From Endomicrobium sp. (GTDB lineage Bacteria > Elusimicrobiota > Endomicrobiia > Endomicrobiales > Endomicrobiaceae), in assembly GCA_031273645.1 (NCBI GenBank), contig JAISRM010000117.1, positions 1-11,957 of the forward strand: DNA of 11,957 bases, written 5' to 3'. The number at the start of each line of letters is the position of its first letter. Within the stretch, counting starts at the first letter, position 1. The translations under genes and the position numbers were made by a program. Below, in pieces: positions 5,740-11,957 of the stretch. Below the pieces are notes generated by a model. That model saw only the letters and a program-made list of their open reading frames with translations. It did no database searches and was not told the DNA's origin.

Positions 5740-6602
5740 ACAAGCCCTTCTAAAGACGACGATTTTGTAAGACGTTTATACAAAAACAAAAACGCGCTTG
5801 TAAGAGCCAAAAGCCCGACGCTTAAAGCCGCCGAAAAAGGCCAGTCGTGCGCTCTCATAAGTTCTTCCTGAACTAAGTTCCCTATTAAAACGATTTTGCT
5901 GCCGCCCAAAATATCGGCGATAAAATAAAGCCCCATTGACGGAACAAAAGTTAAAACCACTCCGGAAAAAATGCCGGGCATGGTAAGAGGAAGCGTTATC
6001 GTGCGAAAAGCGTAAAGCGGGGAAGCGCCCAAATCGCGCGCAGCTTCAACAAGTTTCCAATCGAGTTTTTCCGCGCTTGCATAAACCGAATAAATCATAA
6101 AAGGCAGCAAAACGTAAATCATTCCCACTACCACCGACGGATAACTGTATAAAAGTTTAAGCGGCTCGTCTGAAATTCCGGCTTTCATCAAAATTTTATC
6201 TAAAATTCCGTTAGCCCTGAAAACTATCATCCAGCCGTAAAGCCTTATCAGAGCGTTTGTCCAAAAAGGGATTATCAATAAAATCATCGCCAAATTTTTC
6301 CATTTCGGGTTTAGCTTAGCCATAAAGTATCCGAAAGGATAACCTATTGCGACTACAAGAACCGTGCTTATTAAAGCAAGCTTTAAAGAGTTCCAAAATA
6401 TTGAGATGTACAAAGGGTCAAAAATTTTTGCGTAATTTGAAAATGTCCAATCGGCAGACACCCCCCACGCGCCTTCTCTTTGCATAAAACTTAAAACAAA
6501 CATATAAATCAAAGGTCCCAAAACAAAAAACAGCGCAAACAGATACATCGGCAAGCCCGCAATTAAAGCATAACGTTTTGACCGTTTTTCTATCGGGTTC
6601 AT
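5736..6602 (-). CDS. potB: Spermidine/putrescine-type ABC transporter permease PotB
   Basis: A 288-aa inner-membrane permease, the usual PotB length. A short basic N-terminus (MNPIEKRSKR) is followed by a first membrane helix at about 12-38, then a periplasmic part and the core permease domain. The EAA loop for contact with PotA is at 186-210 (EAARDLGASPLYAFRTITLP onward). The LLIIPFWTNALIRLYGW stretch (108-124) is characteristic of PotB and related permeases. It follows potA with an ATGA overlap and precedes potC with another, so the three membrane-complex genes form one translationally coupled unit. AAGG lies about 10 nt before the ATG, a moderate site. The protein appears complete. Confidence 0.93.
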   Translation of the reverse strand: MNPIEKRSKRYALIAGLPMYLFALFFVLGPLIYMFVLSFMQREGAWGVSADWTFSNYAKIFDPLYISIFWNSLKLALISTVLVVAIGYPFGYFMAKLNPKWKNLAMILLIIPFWTNALIRLYGWMIVFRANGILDKILMKAGISDEPLKLLYSYPSVVVGMIYVLLPFMIYSVYASAEKLDWKLVEAARDLGASPLYAFRTITLPLTMPGIFSGVVLTFVPSMGLYFIADILGGSKIVLIGNLVQEELMRAHDWPFSAALSVGLLALTSAFLFLYKRLTKSSSLEGLV

Positions 6603-7687
6603 AAAACGCTGCCTTCTACTATCAAAGCGTTTTCAGGTTCCCAAAACACTGTAACTTTTTCGCCCGTTTTTAAATCGGAATCTATGCCGTGCCTGCTTGA
6701 AACTACTATATCTCCGCCGGACAAACCTGCGGATATTCTTAAAAGTCCGCCGGCAAAATTTTTATCTTTTACGTCTCCTATTATCAAAGCGCCGCTAAAC
6801 GTTTCTCTGTAAGGAATTATATTTACGTTTTCGCTTCTGACGGCCACAGTAATTTTTTGTCCGGACGAATAATTGACGCCGTACCTGTTTAGCGCGCTGA
6901 AATATCCTCCGCAATATGCGATTCTCACCGTATCGTTGACGGCAGAATGCACGGTTCCTGTTATAATGTTTGAGTTTCCCACAAATTTAGCGACATAATC
7001 TGTTTTTGGATTATCGTATATATCTTTTATCGAGCCAAGCTGTTCAAAAAGCCCGTTTCGCATAACGGCTATTCTGTCTGACATATTCAGCGCTTCTTCC
7101 TGATCGTGAGTTATGTATATAAAAGTTATGCCGAGCCGTTTTTGCAAGCTTTTCAGTTCGTGCTGCATATTTCTGCGAAGCTGCAGATCAAGCGCGCCAA
7201 GCGGTTCGTCTAACAGCAAAACTTTAGGTTTTGCGATAACGGATCTGGCTATGGCGACGCGCTGGCTTTGTCCGCCCGAAAGCTGCGACGGCATACGCTT
7301 TTGAAACCCGTCAAGCTGCACAAGATTTAAAGCGTTTTCAACGGCTTTCTTTATTTCGCGTTTAGGCAGACCTTTCAGCCGCAAAGCGTAGCCGATATTT
7401 TTTTCTACGTTCATGTGCGGGAAAAGAGCGTAATTTTGAAAAATTGTGTTTACGTTTCTTTTTTCCGCAGGTAAAGCCGTTACGTCGGCGCCTTCAAGAA
7501 TTACTTGTCCGCCGTCGGGATGTTCAAGACCCGCGATAATGCGCAGTATCGTAGTTTTTCCGCATCCGGAAGATCCAAGCAGCGTAATAAATTCCCCTTC
7601 GCTTACTTTCAAATTTATTCCGTCCAGAACGTTTACAGTTGCGAAAGATTTTTTTATATCTTTCAATTCAAGTATAGTTTTTGACAA
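6599..7687 (-). CDS. potA: Spermidine/putrescine-type ABC transporter ATP-binding protein PotA (TTG start preferred)
   Basis: A cytoplasmic ATPase that energises PotB/PotC. With the TTG start it has 362 aa and all motifs of an active subunit: Walker A GSSGCGKTT (38-46), Q-loop Gln84, signature LSGGQ (136-140), Walker B VLLLDEP (156-162) and H-loop His194. A C-terminal TOBE-type domain (about 240-360), found in PotA/MalK-like importers, follows. The frame can be extended to an ATG at 7717, but those ten extra residues (MPPPRERGYK) include the repeat-like GCGGCGAATGCCGCC sequence and that ATG has no ribosome binding site. AAAGGGG stands 7 nt before the TTG at 7687. It is the first gene of the operon. 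No convincing promoter is seen in the repeat-filled leader, except a TGTTATAAAT motif at 7726-7735 that could act as an extended -10 box. Confidence 0.92.
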   Translation of the reverse strand: MSKTILELKDIKKSFATVNVLDGINLKVSEGEFITLLGSSGCGKTTILRIIAGLEHPDGGQVILEGADVTALPAEKRNVNTIFQNYALFPHMNVEKNIGYALRLKGLPKREIKKAVENALNLVQLDGFQKRMPSQLSGGQSQRVAIARSVIAKPKVLLLDEPLGALDLQLRRNMQHELKSLQKRLGITFIYITHDQEEALNMSDRIAVMRNGLFEQLGSIKDIYDNPKTDYVAKFVGNSNIITGTVHSAVNDTVRIAYCGGYFSALNRYGVNYSSGQKITVAVRSENVNIIPYRETFSGALIIGDVKDKNFAGGLLRISAGLSGGDIVVSSRHGIDSDLKTGEKVTVFWEPENALIVEGSVL

Positions 7688-7728
7688 TTTGTAACCCCTT
7701 TCCCTCGGCGGCGGCATTCGCCGCTATA

Positions 7729-7778
7729 TTTATAACAGCAGCGAAGCTGCTTTGTTTATAACAACAAGGCTGCCGGCA
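7729..7778. repeat. TTTATAACAGCAGC dyad family, potA side
   Basis: Two units, TTTATAACAGCAGCGAAGCTGC (split as 7729-7740 and 7741-7750) and TTTATAACAACAAGGCTGCC from 7755, form small stems such as GCAGC-GAA-GCTGC. Two related units occur on the far side of the block near 8137 and 8187, next to the large gene. Confidence 0.6.
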
Positions 7779-7903
7779 TTCGCCGTTTTGTTTATGAGCC
7801 TTGCTTTTAATCTGCGCACAGCAAACTGCATCGTTTTTGAAACATGTTTGTTCTTCCCGCGAAAGCGGGAATAACAACGCAGGCGCAGCCTGTCGTCTCG
7901 TCT

Positions 7904-8050
7904 GTCATTCCCATGAAAATGGGAATCCATGTTTGCTAAAAAATTCTGTCAGCCTTCGGCTGTTTTATAAAAACAGACAAAGGCTGAAAAGAAATAATGT
8001 TAGAAACTATATTAATATTAAACATGGATTCCCGTTTTCACGGGAATGAC
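7904..8050. mobile_element. MITE-like element, copy 5 (147 bp), best-preserved ends
   Basis: This copy has the cleanest structure. Left GTCATTCCCATGAAAATG-GGAATCCATGTTT and right AAACATGGATTCCC-GTTTTCACGGGAATGAC are inverted repeats of about 31 bp, with two differences that keep each internal palindrome paired. Both ends match ATTCCC-N8-GGGAAT exactly (7907-7926 and 8028-8047). The interior has a CAGCCTTCGGCTG hairpin, TTTTATAAAA and the conserved AAAGAAATAATGTTAGAAAC core. There is no coding capacity. No certain target-site duplication is visible. Confidence 0.7.
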
Positions 8051-8134
8051 AAACTAAAAACAACAAACAAAATAGACGCAGGCTGTGTTCAATAAAACAG
8101 ACGAAGTCTGTTAACAATCACAGCTGCCGCAGCA

Positions 8135-8210
8135 ATATTTATAACAGCAACAAAGCTACAAAGCGGCGAAGAGCTGCCTGCGATAAATTTATAACAGCAG
8201 CAAGGCTGCC
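8135..8210. repeat. TTTATAACAGCA dyad family, large-gene side
   Basis: Two units (TTTATAACAGCAACAAAGCT at about 8137 and TTTATAACAGCAGCAAGGCT at about 8187) lie just after the stop codon of the large gene. On the minus strand the second one gives GCAGC-CTT-GCTGC followed by TGTTATAAATTT, a weak terminator at best. Sequence similar to this family (GGCAGC, CTGCCGCA) runs right up to the stop codon. Confidence 0.55.
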
Positions 8211-8218
8211 GAAGCTGC

Positions 8219-11200
8219 CTATGCGGCAGATAGTAGTTTTGATATTGCGTTTGGATCTATTTTATAGGCGCTTTCATTTATTTCCGTCTTTAATTTTCTA
8301 TCGCCGTAATACAATATAAGTTCGTATATAGTTGCGGCTTCTTGATCAATTAAAGCCAGCTGCTGCGCTTTGATTTTAAGATGTTTTGACAGCTCGTTTC
8401 TCGTTATTGTTTCAAGGCCTGTTTCTGTTTTAACGCTATCCGGAAATCCGGCGACATAAGAACTGTTTGACGCATAATCAGACAGCGCAGACCTGAGCGC
8501 AAGATTTTCTATGTCGGGATCGTTAAGGCCTTGCGGGAAATCGGCTTTAACTCTTGCTTTTTGCGCCGCGCCTTTTAAGAAAGCAAGCAGCGCGGCTTCT
8601 TTGCCGTCTTCAACGGCGTTTTTTTCTATTCTGTCATAAGCCGTTTTTAACGCTGCGTTTGAATCTATTCTTAAAATATGTTTTAACTGCTGCCTTTGGG
8701 AAGGTTTGCCGGCAAGGGAAACTATGTCAATAAAATCTTTTAAATTTAAATCGGGAATCTGCGCGTAGTCAAGAGCATAAGCCGTGTTTATAGCGTATTG
8801 CGGAGTTATCTTTTTATAAAACAAATTCTTAATTTTTTCTCCGCTGAAAAAGCCGGCTATTTTCTTAATTTTCAACTCTATGTCGTCTCCGCTTAAAAGC
8901 TTTAAATAATCTTCAACGCTTACAAGCTTAGTTGAATCCGGGCGGCTTTTTTCTATTTGTTTTTCAAGGTCTGTTTCATTGTTGAAATTTTTTATTTCGT
9001 CAACGGAATTGATATTGCCTATCAAATAATCTATGACCGTAGTTTCTTTTGCGCCTTTGTACGCATGTCCGGCAAAACCCAAAGCTATTAACTCTTTGTC
9101 CGAATAAATATTGTTTGTATTTTCATCTTCAAAAGCAAAAACTCTTATTTGCCGCTGCGAAATATAACTTACAATTTCGGCAATTTCGCTTTCGGTTTTA
9201 TTTTCAAAAAGCTTTAAAGGAACGGCTATTTGAGCGCTGCCCGAATTGTTAAAAGCTCCGACGGCTTTAAGAAGTTCCTTTTGCGAACGCGCATAGTCTA
9301 AGTTCATAATAAAATTTCCGGCAATCGCAAGCTTTTCGGCTTTTTGCTCTTTTCTTATTTGAGATATAACTTCCGGTAAAGAAGAACCGGTAAGCTCGCT
9401 AAGTTTTGCCAAATATTCTTTGCCGACAACCGTATTGCCCAAAACGTCGTAAGAGACGCCGTCGTCTTTAAAACGCGGATCTATCGTCAGAGAATTTGCC
9501 GTTATTTTGCCTTTTACTCCGATAATATTTTCTAAAGACGAGTTTGCCGTCAGCGCAATTTTGTCAAGATTTTTTGCTTTCGTATATAAAATGTATCTGC
9601 CCGTTTCTTTGCTGCGCCATAAAATTTCGCCCTCGCTTTTAAGTCCGGTATTTTCAAATTCGTAAATTTTATGAAATTCGGGAACTTCTCCGTTGATTAC
9701 GATAATGTTTACAGTATCCCCGTCTTTAAGCTTTTTAGTTTCATACGAAGAAGGAAAAGTTTGCGCGTAATTTTCAACATATTCGGCCGCAGACTGCGCG
9801 TATTCATAAGTGGCGTCAACTCTAAAAGTGGGATTTTTTATCATATTTAAAACAAGCCATTTTCTGTACTCGACAAAACTTGCCAAATCTGAAAGAACTG
9901 AAGACAAACCGGCAGTTTTATTTTTTACGGCGCTGCCGGGATCTATCGGGCTTTCGCCCAAAGAGCTTTCGCTCTTTAATCTTTTCTCGCCTGCGCGGCT
10001 GTCAGCCGTCAAATTTGCAGCCGAAAGGCTGCCGTCGGTTTCAGACAAATTTTTGGCGTAATCTATAAGACCTTTTATTAAAGACTGCGAAACAATTCCG
10101 GCATAGTATCTTAAATTCTGTTGTTCGCCAAGCACTACTGCATAATCTGTGTCGGTATAGCTTAGAGGATGATTGTCATGAAGTTTAAATTTCGTCAGCG
10201 GTTCAACCCTGAAACTTTCTTCAAAATTTGCATAATCTGTGTTTTGAGAATGGCTGTTCATAAATTCTCTGTTTATAGCCTGAGGAGTTCCATTTATTTT
10301 TGTATTGGCCTTTTGAATGCTGTAAACTAAAGTGCCTTCTCCGTGCGCCAGAGAAAAAGCTTCTATTTTTCCGTTAACGCGCAGGAAGCCGGCGTAAAAC
10401 CCCAAATATCTTAGCCTTTCAAAAATTCTTAGAGCGTCTTCTTCTGTTATAGCGGGCGGAGCGTATCCTTCAAACGCTTGTCCTAAAATTTGCGCATCGC
10501 CTAAAGCATCAGCAAACTCGCCTATATTTTCAGGCGTTACGTCTTCATAAACCCAATTGTTCTTTTTATCAAAAGATATTATCTGATTGCGTTTTTTGTA
10601 ATTTTCTTTTCCGGCAAGCTCCACAAGTTCGCGCACATAATATAAGTAACTGTAATCCGCGCCGGGATTTTTGTCCGCGCCCAAAAAGCGCGTATTAAAC
10701 ACGTGGGCGTATCTGTCGCCGTTTTGTTCTGAGTACCAATCGTCTTTTATTTCAAGCGCTGATCCGTCGTCTTTTATTATAATGCCGATTTCGCCGTTGT
10801 TTTGCGCGGGAAATTTCAGCAAAATAGAATTGCCGTCTGCCGCAAGTTCATAAGAATAATCTTCGTTTTCAGGAAAGTTTTCAAAAATATCTTTAAACTG
10901 TTCTTTTAAAAATTTTGCCGGATCTTTTGACTCTTTTCCTCTTTGTAAAATATCTTTTACGGCCTGCGCCAAATAGCGCGTATTTTGCGTAGGAACATAA
11001 TTGCCGCCCATGGCAATTTGCGTTTTCATGGGACGGCTAAGATGCTCTCCTTCAAATTTTTCCTGATCGTTTTTATATGCGGCAAGCTCGTAGAGATCTA
11101 TTCCCTCATGCTCTTTGTTTAATTCCTCTTCGTCAAACTGAGCGCCGTATTCAATTATTTTGCCCGTTACGGCAGTTAAAAGCGCGTTTAATTCTCGAGC

Positions 11201-11957
11201 GGCTTTTGAATGCGGCTGCAAAATAAAACTTTCGGGATATTGGACGTTTTGCCAAGCGCGCTCTTTAGAATATGCCGCGCCGATTTCTTCTTCCGCGCTG
11301 CTGAAATGCGCCGCTCTGTAAACGGCGTACCCGTTTTGAGTATCAAACCAAATTTTACCTTCGGCTATAAACAAATAGACGTCTCCAAATTCCTGAGTAG
11401 GAATTTTAATGTTGATAACGTATTTCCCGTTTCTTCTGTCGTAATAGGGGTCGGCTTCTTCCGGTTTATAAGAGCGCAGATCCGTTCCCGAATAATTGCG
11501 GCGGTAATGCGAATAGTCTATCTCTAAGCCGTTTTTGTCAATATATTCTTTTAAAACGTTTTCAAGCCCGAGCCTGTTAAACGCATAATCTACGGCGGTT
11601 TTTAAAGCGGCTTTCTTTAACGCTTCTCTGCTTTGCAAATATTTTGTTTTATTTTCTTTAATTTGAAGGACATTTGGAACCGCTTGTATTTGTTTATCTA
11701 AAGAAGCGGCGTCAATATTTTTACCGTGTGAAAGAACTGCGTTTAATGCGGCAAGCAAAGCGGAGTTTTTGATTTGGCTTGAATACTCAATGCCTTTAGA
11801 AAACAAGGGGCCGAATAAGTTATGTTCGGGGTCGTAAGCTCTTTGCGCATAATAAGATATAACGCCGTCGGTAATTTCAAGAAATTCCCGAGAGCCTTCC
11901 GCGCTGATTATAATGTTTCCCGCTTTATTCGCGTCGGAATATAAGTCCGCCGATATT
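8219..11957 (-). CDS. Very large protein with internal DUF2156/LPG-synthase-C (GNAT-like) domain, 5'-partial
   Basis: The frame is open to the right window edge: the 50 codons before the TTG at 11806 contain no stop and look coding, so that TTG is not the start. The gene begins outside the window and at least 1245 residues are seen. Counting from the edge, residues 434-605 match the DUF2156 family, related to the C-terminal half of phosphatidylglycerol lysyltransferase: DYSYLYYVRELVELAGK and KKRN (434-457), a VTPENI stretch, then FLRVNGKIEAFSLAHGEG, the KAN motif and INGTPQAINREF (554-565). The usual YVNREEDLG...LRKAKLSYHP end is only partly kept (YANFEE, KFKLHDNHP). The remainder is mostly soluble, charged and alternating helical/strand, with no membrane helix. 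It matches no family I recognise. The C-terminal third is rich in helices. Function unknown. It ends in TAG against the repeat block. Confidence 0.8.
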   Translation of the reverse strand, partial: ISADLYSDANKAGNIIISAEGSREFLEITDGVISYYAQRAYDPEHNLFGPLFSKGIEYSSQIKNSALLAALNAVLSHGKNIDAASLDKQIQAVPNVLQIKENKTKYLQSREALKKAALKTAVDYAFNRLGLENVLKEYIDKNGLEIDYSHYRRNYSGTDLRSYKPEEADPYYDRRNGKYVINIKIPTQEFGDVYLFIAEGKIWFDTQNGYAVYRAAHFSSAEEEIGAAYSKERAWQNVQYPESFILQPHSKAARELNALLTAVTGKIIEYGAQFDEEELNKEHEGIDLYELAAYKNDQEKFEGEHLSRPMKTQIAMGGNYVPTQNTRYLAQAVKDILQRGKESKDPAKFLKEQFKDIFENFPENEDYSYELAADGNSILLKFPAQNNGEIGIIIKDDGSALEIKDDWYSEQNGDRYAHVFNTRFLGADKNPGADYSYLYYVRELVELAGKENYKKRNQIISFDKKNNWVYEDVTPENIGEFADALGDAQILGQAFEGYAPPAITEEDALRIFERLRYLGFYAGFLRVNGKIEAFSLAHGEGTLVYSIQKANTKINGTPQAINREFMNSHSQNTDYANFEESFRVEPLTKFKLHDNHPLSYTDTDYAVVLGEQQNLRYYAGIVSQSLIKGLIDYAKNLSETDGSLSAANLTADSRAGEKRLKSESSLGESPIDPGSAVKNKTAGLSSVLSDLASFVEYRKWLVLNMIKNPTFRVDATYEYAQSAAEYVENYAQTFPSSYETKKLKDGDTVNIIVINGEVPEFHKIYEFENTGLKSEGEILWRSKETGRYILYTKAKNLDKIALTANSSLENIIGVKGKITANSLTIDPRFKDDGVSYDVLGNTVVGKEYLAKLSELTGSSLPEVISQIRKEQKAEKLAIAGNFIMNLDYARSQKELLKAVGAFNNSGSAQIAVPLKLFENKTESEIAEIVSYISQRQIRVFAFEDENTNNIYSDKELIALGFAGHAYKGAKETTVIDYLIGNINSVDEIKNFNNETDLEKQIEKSRPDSTKLVSVEDYLKLLSGDDIELKIKKIAGFFSGEKIKNLFYKKITPQYAINTAYALDYAQIPDLNLKDFIDIVSLAGKPSQRQQLKHILRIDSNAALKTAYDRIEKNAVEDGKEAALLAFLKGAAQKARVKADFPQGLNDPDIENLALRSALSDYASNSSYVAGFPDSVKTETGLETITRNELSKHLKIKAQQLALIDQEAATIYELILYYGDRKLKTEINESAYKIDPNAISKLLSAA

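Larger units (their letters stand above)
7688..8218. repeat. Repeat block 4 and pot operon leader, no gene
   Basis: A 531-nt gap. Next to potA is a family of TTTATAACAGCAGC-type dyads (7729-7778). Then come a short stretch of apparently unique sequence (7779-7850), a shortened dRS3-like palindrome TTCCCGCGAAAGCGGGAA (7854-7871) and a CAGGCGCAGCCTG hairpin near 7881. A complete MITE-like element (7904-8050) follows, then one 82-bp-class unit (8051-8111) like those in block 1, and finally a second group of TTTATAACAGCA dyads (8135-8210) reaching the stop codon of the large gene. The open frames found here consist of repeat translation only. Confidence 0.8.

Noticed and set aside
7688..7717. ATG at 7717 as the potA start
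   Set aside because: The extra ten residues come from repeat-like sequence without a ribosome binding site, while AAAGGGG is 7 nt before the TTG at 7687. It stays a minor alternative.
7730..8049. Overlapping small frames on both strands in repeat block 4
   Set aside because: They consist of palindromic repeat sequence read in several frames (for example SRESGNN and SHENGNP) and lack ribosome binding sites or family features.

Overview
The window is an AT-rich bacterial segment in which every convincing gene lies on the minus strand. The four long non-coding gaps are packed with short palindromic repeats. Signal peptides and a periplasmic-type binding protein point to a Gram-negative-style envelope. 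The mix of a stand-alone C39-type peptidase, a potABCD operon and a very long uncharacterised protein would fit an anaerobic gut lineage such as Elusimicrobiota (Endomicrobium-like). That taxonomic guess is weak and rests on general style, with no marker gene.

Layout from left to right: a repeat block (1-301); an orphan NitT/TauT-type substrate-binding protein (302-1348); a second repeat block with a ~311-bp tandem duplication (1349-2200); a two-gene unit read leftwards, an EmrE-type small multidrug exporter followed by a C39-like cysteine peptidase (2201-3155); a third repeat block of 202-bp tandem units (3156-3842); a complete polyamine-type ABC transporter operon in the order potA-potB-potC-potD (3843-7687); a fourth repeat block (7688-8218); and the C-terminal 1245 codons of a very large protein that stays open at the right edge (8219-11957).

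The pot operon is tightly built. potA/potB and potB/potC overlap by ATGA. potD follows after 70 nt that hold a stem-loop and a perfect AGGAGG ribosome binding site, and it ends on a GC-rich intrinsic terminator. PotA would power PotB/PotC, and PotD would deliver substrate from the periplasm. PotD has lost most of the acidic and aromatic residues that hold polyamines in E. coli PotD, so the cargo may not be spermidine or putrescine.

The large right-hand protein contains, in its middle, a recognisable DUF2156/LPG-synthase-C (GNAT-like) domain. The rest matches nothing I recognise.

The repeat blocks are the most unusual part. They contain at least five copies of a 125-149 bp element with ~30-bp terminal inverted repeats. 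Each of those ends is itself a palindrome, in several copies exactly ATTCCC-N8-GGGAAT, the dRS3 consensus of Neisseria intergenic mosaic elements. Between the elements lie many 13-17 nt hairpins whose stems vary in a base-paired manner and which are often followed by TTTTAT, so they look like small terminators.
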